This document shows positions 52,386 to 60,775 of a DNA stretch of 64,000 nucleotides, piece by piece. A program made the position numbers and the translations under genes. Positions within the stretch are counted from its first letter, which is position 1. Each line of letters begins with the position of its first letter. Source of the DNA: an uncultured Flavobacteriales bacterium (lineage in GTDB: Bacteria > Bacteroidota > Bacteroidia > Flavobacteriales > Crocinitomicaceae). The stretch is from the NCBI GenBank assembly GCA_946482515.1, contig CAMLRS010000002.1, positions 1-64,000 of the forward strand, written 5' to 3'. A model generated the notes under the pieces. It was not told the DNA's origin. It saw nothing but the letters and a program-made list of their open reading frames with translations, and made no database searches.

Positions 52386-53369
52386 ATGATTCAGAACAGG
52401 GGTGGGATAATAACGGTAGCTTTAGGGTTCCTGCCCCTGTTTTGTCATGCGCAAAATCTCGTTCCAAATTCTGGATTTGAGCAAATGAATGACTGTAACA
52501 TCGACATCATGGATCATCCGATTGAAGGTTTCATTGCCGATTGGTTCACCTTCAATTATTCTCAGAATACCGTTGATGTACTACATACATGCTTTCCAAT
52601 CCCTGAACTCCAACCTCCTAATACCATCCGCGGATATTCGTATCCTCAAACCGGAGAAGGCATGATCGGATTGTGCTATGCACAAGAAGCCAATTATCGT
52701 GAAGTAGCAAGCGTCAAATTAGCTGAGTCTCTGAAACAGGACTCAGCTTACTGCATTTCATTCTGGACGAAAAACTCCCGGATTGAAGACATGGATTACT
52801 GGGCGATGCCTGTAGGTGTTTATTTTACCGATGACACTATAACACCTTATGAAATCGAAAACCATTCCCCGCATGTATCTTCGGGATCAGTCTTGCTGGA
52901 TCAGAATGAGTGGGTACCAATTTCAGGTTACTATATTGCTCACGGTAATGAAGAATACCTGAACATCGGATTTTTCGGGCAAAACATCACCAAATATCAG
53001 GAATATCCTTTTGAACCAGGAAGTAGTCGTGTGCCTTTCTATTTTTTCGACGACATCTCCGTCACCCCCTGTAACAAAGATTCTCTATTAGCTGTTCGTC
53101 TCGAATTGCCGAACGTTTTCACGCCCAACGGCGATACAACCAACGCTGTTTACAGCGTAAATCACCACAATCTTCAAAGCCTGCACATGCAGGTCTTCAA
53201 CCGCTGGGGAAACCTGGTACGGGAATACGACGGTCTTCTTGAAGCCTGGGATGGCCGCGACCAGGAAGACAATGCCCTTCCCGAGGGCGTGTATTTTATC
53301 AAAGCCGTGGCCGAAAGCCGGTTCGGTGAAACTTTTTCGAAACAACAATTCATTCATTTATTCAGATAG
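52386..53369 (+). CDS. T9SS type B cargo protein (gliding motility-associated CTD)
   Basis: 327 residues. Signal peptide about 1-23 (ends CHAQ). Middle part begins 'NLVPNSGFEQMNDC', a fold found in secreted carbohydrate-binding-like modules. The C-terminal 90 residues are a CHU_C/type B sorting domain: 'LPNVFTPNGDTTNAVYSV', 'MQVFNRWGNLVREYDG', 'WDGRDQEDNALPEGVYFIKA'. Type B domains are exported by T9SS but anchored differently from type A, often with a PorP/SprF-like barrel encoded nearby; two barrel genes follow directly here. Starts 5 bases after the preceding stop. Confidence 0.88.
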   Translation: MIQNRGGIITVALGFLPLFCHAQNLVPNSGFEQMNDCNIDIMDHPIEGFIADWFTFNYSQNTVDVLHTCFPIPELQPPNTIRGYSYPQTGEGMIGLCYAQEANYREVASVKLAESLKQDSAYCISFWTKNSRIEDMDYWAMPVGVYFTDDTITPYEIENHSPHVSSGSVLLDQNEWVPISGYYIAHGNEEYLNIGFFGQNITKYQEYPFEPGSSRVPFYFFDDISVTPCNKDSLLAVRLELPNVFTPNGDTTNAVYSVNHHNLQSLHMQVFNRWGNLVREYDGLLEAWDGRDQEDNALPEGVYFIKAVAESRFGETFSKQQFIHLFR

Positions 53370-53374
53370 TAACT

Positions 53375-54091
53375 ATGAAATCATTTGCATTCATCTTTCT
53401 GCTCTCGCTACCTGTGATGGCTTTCGGTCAGAACGAAACCGGCAAATTCCAGCTGGGTGTTCATTTCTCGCCGGAAATTGCCCACCGTACCGTTTTTGGG
53501 TTTAATGAAGGCTCTTATTATAGCGTACGTCATCAACAGGACCAACCGCGATTTGGCTATACAACGGGCGTTACAGTTGCGTATAGCGCCAACAGCTGGC
53601 TGGAGCTGGAAACCGGCTTCTTCTATTCCCTGAAAGGGTTTCTGACGCCCGATCAACATTACGTAGGATTGCGGCGCGGCTTCATGGGCGGCCCGGTCGG
53701 TCATGGAGATATTGTTTCGATGGATCACGTGGACTACGACTTTCGCTTTCATTATCTGGAAATTCCCCTGAGAGCGAACGGCCTGTTTGGCAAAGGAAAG
53801 TGGAAATTGCTCACCAGTCTTTCCGTAACCGGCGGCTACCTTGTGGAACAGCAAATCCGAAACGACTTCCCGAACGATTGGCCAGACAGACAAAGTATTG
53901 GAACGGATAATTACCAACGCTTCCTGCTATCTGCCGAAGCCGCAGCAGGAATTCATTACGGTATGAACGACCATTTCGCACTGCGAATGGCTCCCACACT
54001 GCGATTCGGATTAAACGACATCAGCAAGCATACATTTGAGTTCAGTCCCTGGAATGCGGGCGTTCAGGTTAGCTGCTATTACCGGTTTTGA
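53375..54091 (+). CDS. Outer-membrane beta-barrel protein, cluster copy 1
   Basis: 238 residues, signal peptide 1-18 (ends AFGQ). Alternating strands with Arg/Tyr/Gly: 'FQLGVHFSPEIAHRTVFGF', 'GYTTGVTVAYSANSWLELETGFFYSLKGF', 'FHYLEIPLRANGLF', ending '...GVQVSCYYRF' with terminal Phe, so a typical PorT/OmpW-size barrel. Located 5 bases after the type B cargo gene. It could be that protein's anchor, although it is too short (about 220 residues mature) for a PorP/SprF-type barrel of about 300. Function unknown. Confidence 0.8.
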   Translation: MKSFAFIFLLSLPVMAFGQNETGKFQLGVHFSPEIAHRTVFGFNEGSYYSVRHQQDQPRFGYTTGVTVAYSANSWLELETGFFYSLKGFLTPDQHYVGLRRGFMGGPVGHGDIVSMDHVDYDFRFHYLEIPLRANGLFGKGKWKLLTSLSVTGGYLVEQQIRNDFPNDWPDRQSIGTDNYQRFLLSAEAAAGIHYGMNDHFALRMAPTLRFGLNDISKHTFEFSPWNAGVQVSCYYRF

Positions 54092-54103
54092 TCCCGCTAG
54101 TTT

Positions 54104-54772
54104 ATGAAAGCCTTACTTTTCTTACTGCTGTTTTGTACAACCTATAGCATTGCACAAACCTGGACAATTGGCACCAGCGCGGGCCCGGGTTATTATATCC
54201 CGAAAGTTTTTTTCAAAAGCAGCGAGCAGAAGAATGCCTACTTTGCCACCAATGACCTTTTCCCGGGTTGGGGATTTTCAGCCGGAGCAGCCGTCATTCG
54301 TTCGCTATCCGATAATTATGAGCTGGAAACAGGTTTGCGCTTTTCACACGTAGCCGTGCGTTTCCGGACGAAAGAAAATTCCTTTCCGCCTGCAACAACA
54401 CACACGGATTACCACATGAAAGGCCATTACCTCGAGCTACCCGTAAAGATCACTTTTGTTCGTGGCGAGCAATTTCAGCTCATCGGAAGCTTTGGCATAC
54501 AGATTGGCTTTGCGATCGACCGTTTCAGCACCACGACGGTATACAGCAATGAAAAACCGGTCAGCGACGGCACCAGTACTTACACCAAACTTGCACCGGC
54601 CACGTTCACGCCGGGAATCACACTTGGCGGCGCCTGGCATTTTTCCGACAACTGGTCGATTCGCGCATTACATTCCTTACAGTATTCGTTCCCCGCAGGA
54701 AATCCGAAATCGTATCAGTTCTACCTTTGGCGTGTTGGTTTGGATGTTGGCGTGTATTACAAGCTGGATTAA
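54104..54772 (+). CDS. Outer-membrane beta-barrel protein, cluster copy 2
   Basis: 222 residues, signal peptide 1-17 (ends SIAQ). It shares the architecture of the previous gene ('TIGTSAGPGYYIP', 'YELETGLRFSHVAV', 'GHYLELPVKITFV', ending 'GLDVGVYYKLD') and is probably a distant tandem paralog. The last residue is Asp rather than the usual aromatic. Gap of 12 bases to the preceding gene. A candidate -7-like box (TACCTTCG, one mismatch) follows its stop, so the next gene may have its own promoter. Confidence 0.8.
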   Translation: MKALLFLLLFCTTYSIAQTWTIGTSAGPGYYIPKVFFKSSEQKNAYFATNDLFPGWGFSAGAAVIRSLSDNYELETGLRFSHVAVRFRTKENSFPPATTHTDYHMKGHYLELPVKITFVRGEQFQLIGSFGIQIGFAIDRFSTTTVYSNEKPVSDGTSTYTKLAPATFTPGITLGGAWHFSDNWSIRALHSLQYSFPAGNPKSYQFYLWRVGLDVGVYYKLD

Positions 54773-54811
54773 GATTGACGTCAAATCCTTACCTTCGCAA
54801 AAACAAACCCC

Positions 54812-55546
54812 ATGCGCAACGCCATCTATCTCTTCTTTCTGTTTTGCTTTCAAACTGCATTTGCTCAGGAGCCACCTGCGAAGTATAGTGACGTGTGGAT
54901 GAAATTCAATGAAGATCCGACAAGCGAATCCCTGCAAAAAGAGCTAAAACAGTTGCGTAAACAGAACCCAAACGATCCGTGGATTTTCTGGATTTCAGGC
55001 CTTAGTGTTGACAATCCTTTTGAGTCGGAAGAAGCTATTGTATTTTACAAACAGGCCATTGCCGCAGATTCCACGTTTCCACATGCTTATTACAACCTCG
55101 CAGTTCTAAGTGACGACACGACAGAAGCAGGTATCCGGGAAACCATTGATTTGTATACTAAAGCTGTTACATATGATAAGACGCTTGGATTTTCGTGGCT
55201 GGCACGAAGCGAAGCTTATCTCTCACTTGGAGACTACGATCAGGCGTTAGCAGATTGTGAAAGTGCCCGGAAGTGCTCTGATTACGATCCACAGGTCGCT
55301 GAACGCTTAAATTTGGAAATTCTTTGGAAACAAGGAAAAAAAGAGGAAGCCTTCGCCTTTGTACGCAAAACAGAGTTTACCGATACGATGTGGCCACTAT
55401 TCGATGAGATGCTGGGGAATATTTATGAAGAAATGGGCGATCACGAAAGCGCCTGCACCTGGTACCGTAACGCAGCTGAAGTCTATGAGTTTGTAGAGGC
55501 TGATCCGCGTGCGAGTATTGTAGAAAAATTGAACGGCTGTAAATAA
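54812..55546 (+). CDS. Secreted TPR-repeat protein
   Basis: 244 residues, signal peptide 1-19 (ends AFAQ). At least four tetratricopeptide-type helical pairs with the A/Y/A/P spacing: 'IVFYKQAIAADSTFPHAYYNL', 'LYTKAVTYDKTLGFSWLARSEAYL', 'YDQALADCESARKCSDYDPQVAERL'. The C-terminal part 'MLGNIYEEMGDHESACTWYRNAAEV' is another repeat. Probably a scaffold. The ATG of the next gene follows its stop with no gap (55546/55547), so the pair is coupled. Partner unknown. Confidence 0.78.
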   Translation: MRNAIYLFFLFCFQTAFAQEPPAKYSDVWMKFNEDPTSESLQKELKQLRKQNPNDPWIFWISGLSVDNPFESEEAIVFYKQAIAADSTFPHAYYNLAVLSDDTTEAGIRETIDLYTKAVTYDKTLGFSWLARSEAYLSLGDYDQALADCESARKCSDYDPQVAERLNLEILWKQGKKEEAFAFVRKTEFTDTMWPLFDEMLGNIYEEMGDHESACTWYRNAAEVYEFVEADPRASIVEKLNGCK

Positions 55547-56086
55547 ATGTCCTTTCTCCAATACCTTTCTTCCAACAATCAACAGGTAAACAGATTTAAA
55601 CTCGTTCAATCGCACCTCACGGGTTGGCAACGCATTCTCGGATTGGTGTTATTCTGGGGATTTTTTATCGCAGTACTTGCACCGTTGTATCTGAGCTATT
55701 TTGAACGCAAACCCGCAACGACTATTTCCTGGGTGATTTTCTTCGGCGGACTTTTCCTGTTTCATTTTATTGTAGTAAAAACCCTGGGAAGCTATCGTGT
55801 TCTTGGAACAATTGAAGTGACAGACGACGAATTGTTGCTAAAATCATCTGACGGCGAAATTCTCGAGACCGTTCCATTTGAACAGATGGCATTAATCAAA
55901 CGACTTCCGGGAATTTCATTATCCTTAAAACTAACCCGTGGACCATCTACATCCAGGGTACAAATCCAACGAAAAGGCCAACCACCGTTGCAGTTTGAAT
56001 CGGAATGGTCTGCCGGCTGGAAATTCATCGACCTGGAAGACCTCGTTGTTGCTATCCGCCAATACCGCAACCTGCCACTGTTCTGA
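55547..56086 (+). CDS. Membrane protein, unknown
   Basis: 179 residues with two helices at about 27-49 and 59-79, preceded by a polar N terminus ('MSFLQYLSSNNQQVNRF'), and a soluble beta-rich C-terminal half from about 80 ('LGTIEVTDDELLLKSSDGEILETV'), with a pattern like a PH-like domain of bacterial membrane proteins. Unknown function. Starts directly after the TPR gene stop. The last 15 residues are hydrophobic-aromatic. End of the plus-strand run before a spacer of AACTTCCAAC words. Confidence 0.6.
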   Translation: MSFLQYLSSNNQQVNRFKLVQSHLTGWQRILGLVLFWGFFIAVLAPLYLSYFERKPATTISWVIFFGGLFLFHFIVVKTLGSYRVLGTIEVTDDELLLKSSDGEILETVPFEQMALIKRLPGISLSLKLTRGPSTSRVQIQRKGQPPLQFESEWSAGWKFIDLEDLVVAIRQYRNLPLF

Positions 56087-56100
56087 TGGTTCGTTCCAGT

Positions 56101-56155
56101 TGTTTCAAACTACAAACTTCCAACCAGCAACTTCTAACTTCCAACTACTACCGTG
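56101..56155. repeat. Low-complexity phrase repeat (AACTTCCAAC)
   Basis: Words CTACAAACTTCCAACCAGCAACTTCTAACTTCCAACTACTA in short tandem arrays after the stop of the preceding gene. Relative of the AACTC family in layout, but no complementary arm is seen close by. Confidence 0.5.
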
Positions 56156-56226
56156 AACCTTTTTCCTACGTCTGAGTAATACTGTCGAACCTTAGGACAG
56201 GTGCACCGGTTCTTTTTAAAAACAAC

Positions 56227-57387
56227 GTGAATATGAAATTGATTGTTGCCCTTTTGTGCGTCATCGCCACTGCCGTTTGCTATGCACAAAAACCAGAGCC
56301 CGTTTACGGATTTGCCAAAGAACAACGCGAAGAAAGCTGGTATATGACTCAGCTGCAATTGTGGAAAACCGAGGTCGATAAAGACAAAACGAACGGCAAC
56401 GCCTGGTACAACTACTACCGGTCGGCCCGTGCGCTCCGCAACCTGCACAGCGGTACCAACCACGAGAAATTCAAGGAATACCGTGACCTTGCTGAAAAGA
56501 TCGCCAACGAAACCTACGCGGCCATTCCCGAATCGTTCGAAGCCAATCACATCAAATGGGCCGAAGGCGGGAATGACGACCAACTCTTCCCCTACCTGAA
56601 AAAAGCCTACGAGATCAATCCGGCCGATCCGCGCACCTACGAGGATCTTGCTACGTATTACGAGATCAAGCGCAATAAAAAGGAATACGAGAACGCCTGC
56701 AAGCTGATGTACCAGGCCAATGTCATCAATCCAGCGATCGTGAACTGGGGCTACAACCTGCTGGCAGAAGTCGACCAGAACGCGATCATTCTGACAGCCG
56801 GCGATAATGACACCTACTCCACGTGGATCGTGCAGGAAGCCCGGAATTTCCGTAAAGATGTGCGCGTGATCAATCTTTCGCTCATCATGATCGATGATTA
56901 CCGCAATGCCCTGCTGAAAGAGCTCGGTCTGCCGCCACTCGATCTGAAAGATGCCTGGGGCGAAAACTACAAAGCGAACCAGGAAAAGATCATCGCCCAT
57001 TTCATTGCCAGCAACGACAAGCACCCGGTTTATGTGGCCGTTTCAGCCATACAGGTCATCGGCGAGAAATGGTCGGCGCAGCTGTATCTTACCGGCCTGA
57101 CCTACAAATATTCGACAGAAACGTTCGACAACACCTCGGTGATTCTTCGCAATTACGAGCACCGTTACCTGCTCGATTACCTCGAAATGACCTTCTTTGC
57201 TTCTATTGGCGAGAAAGTGGCCGACCATCTGAACGGCTGCTACCTGCCCTCAATGCTGAAACTCTACCAGCATTACAAAGACAGCGAACAAAGCGCAAAA
57301 ATGAAGGAGACCGAGCGCCTGCTCTTGATGATCAGCAAAAAATCCGGTCAGGAAAGCGAAGTTTCGGCCATCCTCGGAAACAAGTAA
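56227..57387 (+). CDS. Secreted TPR protein with DUF2723-like 'DNDTY' segment
   Basis: 386 residues, signal peptide 1-20 (ends CYAQ; the start may be 56233). Helical repeats about 60-170, then 'QNAIILTAGDNDTYSTWIVQEARNFRKDVRVIN'-type sequence which is the hallmark of the soluble part of DUF2723 proteins, without their membrane domain. C-terminal region alpha-helical. Immediately followed, 10 bp on, by an ECF sigma gene and an anti-sigma-like gene, which suggests that it is either a target of that sigma factor or part of its signal sensing. Function unknown. Confidence 0.68.
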   Translation: MNMKLIVALLCVIATAVCYAQKPEPVYGFAKEQREESWYMTQLQLWKTEVDKDKTNGNAWYNYYRSARALRNLHSGTNHEKFKEYRDLAEKIANETYAAIPESFEANHIKWAEGGNDDQLFPYLKKAYEINPADPRTYEDLATYYEIKRNKKEYENACKLMYQANVINPAIVNWGYNLLAEVDQNAIILTAGDNDTYSTWIVQEARNFRKDVRVINLSLIMIDDYRNALLKELGLPPLDLKDAWGENYKANQEKIIAHFIASNDKHPVYVAVSAIQVIGEKWSAQLYLTGLTYKYSTETFDNTSVILRNYEHRYLLDYLEMTFFASIGEKVADHLNGCYLPSMLKLYQHYKDSEQSAKMKETERLLLMISKKSGQESEVSAILGNK

Positions 57388-57397
57388 AGCCTGGAAT

Positions 57398-57991
57398 TTG
57401 TTGTTTCGCAAGGACATAGCACACTACAGCGACGAGCGTTTGATGGTCGAGGTGATCGATCATCATTCGCACGCCGCGTTGACGGAACTCCACCGGCGTT
57501 ACAGTCGCCGATTGCTGGGCTATTTCATCAAAATGCTGCAGGACCACGAGCTGGCCAACGATTTCGTGCAGGAGCTTTTTCTCCGTGTGCTCGAAAAGAA
57601 ACACCTCTACGATCCGGAAAAGAAATTCTATACGTGGGTGTTTACCATTGCGTCGAACATGTGCAAAACAGCCTATCGCCGCAGTCCCATGCAATCCCTT
57701 TCAGATGATGGATTCGAACTGCGCGACCGCACATCGGTCAACGAAGACCTGGCCGAAAAGGAACGCTTCCGCGAGCTGCTGAAACAAAGCCTCGATCTGC
57801 TCGAGCATCCGCATAAAACCGCTTTTGTGTTGCGCTATATGGAACAGTTCAGCCTGAACGAGATCGCCGACATCACGGAAGTTTCACTCGGAACCGTGAA
57901 ATCGCGCCTGTTCTACGCTACGAAAAAAATGACCGAGCACCTCAAAGCTTACGACCCGAAATACGAAACCACCCTGTTTAAATTGAATTGA
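57398..57991 (+). CDS. ECF-type RNA polymerase sigma factor, TTG start
   Basis: 197 residues. Sigma70 region 2 about 12-90 ('LTELHRRYSRRLLGYFIK', 'DFVQELFLRVLEKK', 'FYTWVFTIASNMCKTAYRR') and region 4 about 125-180 ('TAFVLRYMEQFSLNEIADITEVSLGTVKSRL'). The expected N terminus is 'LFRKDIAHYSDERLM...', and TTG at 57398 or 57401 is the only start before it, no ATG being present until residue 16, inside region 2. Second gene in the window with a forced TTG start. Followed by a putative anti-sigma gene with one base between. Confidence 0.88.
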   Translation: MLFRKDIAHYSDERLMVEVIDHHSHAALTELHRRYSRRLLGYFIKMLQDHELANDFVQELFLRVLEKKHLYDPEKKFYTWVFTIASNMCKTAYRRSPMQSLSDDGFELRDRTSVNEDLAEKERFRELLKQSLDLLEHPHKTAFVLRYMEQFSLNEIADITEVSLGTVKSRLFYATKKMTEHLKAYDPKYETTLFKLN

Positions 57992-57992
57992 C

Positions 57993-58598
57993 ATGGAAAA
58001 GTACCTGAATGACGCCGAAGAACGCCTGTTCGAATTGCTGGAAAGCACCGATTTCGATCAGCTGAGCGCCGAAGACAGCGCCTTCGTTGAACAGCATTTG
58101 TCACGTGCCGATTACGAATTGCAGCGCCGTGTGATTACTGAATCGCAGCATGCTTTTCCGCCGCCGCCGCAGGCAAAACCACTGAGACTAGCTCCCGTTC
58201 GTTTCATCGGCCGGACCGTTCCGCTTTACCAGGCGCTGTTGTCCGTTGCGGCAACGGTAGCGCTGTTCCTGTTCCTCTGGCCGGAATCCGTGCAACCGAA
58301 AGAACAGTCCACAAGCCATCCACAGCAGCTGGTGAGCGCCGATACCATTGTTCAAACGAAAATCGTTACCGATACGGTGATCCGCTACATCGAACGGGAA
58401 AGAGCAAAAAACCATTCAACAACAGCTACATCACCGGAAACGGTTATCGATGCTGATCCTATGCGCGTTTGGGAAGCCGGTGCGATCGAATTGCCCGCCA
58501 TCACCGAAGAGCTCGTAAAAACGAAAGGCAGCTCCCTCCAGGAAGATACCGCAACAAAAACAATTCTGAATGGATTATATGTAGCCCGGGCCAGCTAA
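57993..58598 (+). CDS. Putative anti-sigma factor, single-pass membrane protein
   Basis: 201 residues. Cytoplasmic N-terminal part about 1-75, acidic and helical ('DAEERLFELLESTDFDQLSAEDSAFVEQHLS'), which fits a sigma-binding segment but lacks the zinc-binding HxxxCxxC of ZAS-type anti-sigma factors. One membrane helix about 79-93 ('LLSVAATVALFLFLW'), then a periplasmic Thr/Ser/Asp-rich tail. Directly downstream of the sigma gene, so co-expressed; function inferred from order and topology, since no conserved anti-sigma motif is seen. Confidence 0.7.
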   Translation: MEKYLNDAEERLFELLESTDFDQLSAEDSAFVEQHLSRADYELQRRVITESQHAFPPPPQAKPLRLAPVRFIGRTVPLYQALLSVAATVALFLFLWPESVQPKEQSTSHPQQLVSADTIVQTKIVTDTVIRYIERERAKNHSTTATSPETVIDADPMRVWEAGAIELPAITEELVKTKGSSLQEDTATKTILNGLYVARAS

Positions 58599-58603
58599 TA
58601 GCT

Positions 58604-58684
58604 TTCGAGTTTCTGAGTTATGATTGAACAGATTTTCATTAAAATAACGAACTCATCAACCCATTAACTCGTCAACTCGCTAAC
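58604..58684. repeat. Fold-back repeat of GAGTT/AACTC words
   Basis: 'CGAGTTTCTGAGTT' words near 58605-58620 face AACTCATCAACCC, AACTCGTCAACTCG words at 58649-58680. The loop between them is AT-rich. It lies between convergent genes, from the anti-sigma gene to the 180-aa gene, whose stop sits at 58685, and resembles the arms at 16206-16345 and 45966-46062. Confidence 0.6.
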
Positions 58685-59227
58685 CTACTTCAACAACTCC
58701 TTCAGCGTCTTCACATCCGCCGGGTCGAAGTATTGATAAAACTCGTAGTCTTCGAAATTCGGATCGGTGAATTCCTTTTTCCAGCTATAACTGGTCATGT
58801 CTTCATAGACGTTTTTTTCGCGGTGGTAATCGTCGAGGAAATAGATCCAGACAGACACCAGGTGTTTCTGATCTTCGACTTGTTTGGGTGGCGGACCATC
58901 ATTATTGGCCGGCTTCATCGTTACTTGTCCGGATGCCACAAACTTGTTGATCCCTTGTGTAAACGACGCTTTCAGCGAGTACTCGGACTTTTTATCGTTC
59001 AGTGTCACCTTGCCCAGCGAATCAACGACGATAAACCGGTGTTTTTCCACATACGGCTCATCAGGATTACGCGGCGGAATGGTCTTTTTATAGATCACAA
59101 CGCGGTAAAGCGGACGATCAACAGCCGGCTTCGTTTCCGTTGGGGCTACAATGGCCGGAAGTGGATTCCCGGTTGGCGGGAACAGGAATGCGCAGCAGAG
59201 AAGTGGTATGAGAAGGAAGGTGTTCAT
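58685..59227 (-). CDS. Secreted hypothetical protein
   Basis: 180 residues with a signal peptide or anchor at 1-20 ('NTFLLIPLLCCAFLF') and a Pro-rich stretch (21-40). The rest is soluble and rich in Lys, Asp, Tyr and aromatic residues ('SYSWKKEFTDPNFEDYEFYQYF'). No family recognised. It converges with the anti-sigma gene across a fold-back repeat. Promoter region upstream (59228-59437) is shared with the divergent Ala-rich gene. Confidence 0.6.
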   Translation of the reverse strand: MNTFLLIPLLCCAFLFPPTGNPLPAIVAPTETKPAVDRPLYRVVIYKKTIPPRNPDEPYVEKHRFIVVDSLGKVTLNDKKSEYSLKASFTQGINKFVASGQVTMKPANNDGPPPKQVEDQKHLVSVWIYFLDDYHREKNVYEDMTSYSWKKEFTDPNFEDYEFYQYFDPADVKTLKELLK

Positions 59228-59437
59228 AGGGTAAATATAGGGAAATTGTCTCCGGTCTCAGTCTTTGACTTCCATTAACTAAAACAAGCATTCCACGTAA
59301 AACTACCCGGTTTTGTAATCACGCAGTGGCGCGCTGTTTTGGCTTGAGCCTACGCCTCACCTTTGTTGTATTCCGATCAGGAAACAGGAGGAAGCCAAAA
59401 AACCGTCAACCGAGTAGGCCACTTAATACGATGAATT

Positions 59438-60721
59438 ATGAAATCAACAACACCTCTTCAGATCGATACCTTTCTATCTGATGCACATCGGTACTTTCAG
59501 AAAAAGTACAACATGGACCTGAAAAGCGTCCTGAACGATCCGAAACTCACCGTACGTGAGAAACATGCCCAACTCACGTCACAACTCAAGACATCCTTAC
59601 TGCAACAAAATCCCGGACTGACAGCAGCAGAAACCAACGTCATTCCGGATCAGTATTGCCCCATCATCTGGCTGGATAACGAAACCGCTACGGCCTGGGC
59701 GCAGGAAACAGGCTCGGGCATCGAGGGTGTGATTTCCAGCGCAAACGCAATTCTGGGGCTGGTCGAAACCGAAGACTCCAGTTCCAGTGAATTGGTGGTA
59801 ACAGCTGCGGTAACCGGTATTATCGCCGTTGGTATGGCCTGGATCACCAAAGGTGCACTCGCCTACGTGGCCATTACAGGAGCAGCTACGGCAGCCGCTG
59901 CCACTGAAGCAGCCGTTGTTGGTGCAACCGTAGCATCTATCTCCGCAGCAGCAGAAGCTGCCGCGATCACAGCAGCAACAAATGCCGGGATTGCGCTCGC
60001 AACAGCAACCGAAGTAGGAACCGCTATCGGTGCAACTGTGGGCGGTGCAGCCACTGCAGGAACGATGAGCAGCTTTACAGCATTTCTGACCTGTACGGCT
60101 TCCCTGATCGCCACCCCAGTCGGTGCAGTCGTACTCGTAGCATTACTAGCAGCAGTGATTGTTGCCCTGGCACTATGGTTGTCCAATCTGCCACGTTCAC
60201 TGAGCGGCGTTATCATTAATAACTCCGATTATGCTATGCCTTTGTACGGCGGAAGTGCAACAACGACAGGTATCTACATGGAAGAAGGAGAAATGTCTTA
60301 TTTTCCGGCTGTTCAGGACGATTCCGATCCAAATAACATCATCTTTCAGTATGCAGGAATGCCTGCGCGCGAATTGGTAGAAGACACGACGGAATACATG
60401 ATTCCGGCCGGGTTATTCATTTCCGACAAAAATGCTTCCGGACAAGGTGTTTCGGGTTACTTCTCGATGGGCCCTGCCAATGCAGCGATCGTAGGGCTTT
60501 TCTCCAACCGGGCAACGTCGAACTACCCTACCGGTGTTTATTTTGCCCCGGATCCGCTCACCGATTCCGCCGAAACAGTCTACGAACGCTATTACAAGCA
60601 AATTGAAGTAACGGCCCCAAACATCTTCAGTGGTCAATACAGCTTAAATGCGGCCGTCAATTCCGCACACGGCGCCGATGCTTATGCGGTGTATTACATT
60701 GGAAATTCGACTACGGTTTAA
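59438..60721 (+). CDS. Ala-rich protein with hydrophobic hairpins, candidate membrane-active protein
   Basis: 427 residues, no signal peptide. Residues 1-105 are soluble, mostly helical with charged residues. About 118-250 is a long hydrophobic stretch dominated by Ala, Val, Thr, Gly and Ile (e.g. 'GAATAAAATEAAVVGA') with four or so potential helices. 250-427 is a polar beta-rich domain ('SGVIINNSDYAMPLYGG', 'GYFSMGPANAAIVGLF'), Ser/Asn/Gly-rich. Absence of a signal peptide, a soluble N domain and a Gly/Ala hydrophobic core are features of some pore-forming toxins, but no toxin family is recognised. Own terminator follows; a divergent unrelated gene precedes. Function unknown. Confidence 0.65.
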   Translation: MKSTTPLQIDTFLSDAHRYFQKKYNMDLKSVLNDPKLTVREKHAQLTSQLKTSLLQQNPGLTAAETNVIPDQYCPIIWLDNETATAWAQETGSGIEGVISSANAILGLVETEDSSSSELVVTAAVTGIIAVGMAWITKGALAYVAITGAATAAAATEAAVVGATVASISAAAEAAAITAATNAGIALATATEVGTAIGATVGGAATAGTMSSFTAFLTCTASLIATPVGAVVLVALLAAVIVALALWLSNLPRSLSGVIINNSDYAMPLYGGSATTTGIYMEEGEMSYFPAVQDDSDPNNIIFQYAGMPARELVEDTTEYMIPAGLFISDKNASGQGVSGYFSMGPANAAIVGLFSNRATSNYPTGVYFAPDPLTDSAETVYERYYKQIEVTAPNIFSGQYSLNAAVNSAHGADAYAVYYIGNSTTV

Positions 60722-60742
60722 GAACGTCACGGACAACCAACA

Positions 60743-60770
60743 AAAACCCTCGGAGAAATCTGAGGGTTTT
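60743..60770. terminator. Intrinsic terminator after the Ala-rich gene
   Basis: AAAACCCTC (60743-60751) pairs perfectly with GAGGGTTTT (60762-60770) around a 10-nt loop, giving a T-run on the plus strand and an A/T-run on the minus strand. It separates it from the convergent 70-aa gene. Confidence 0.85.
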
Positions 60771-60775
60771 CAGCG

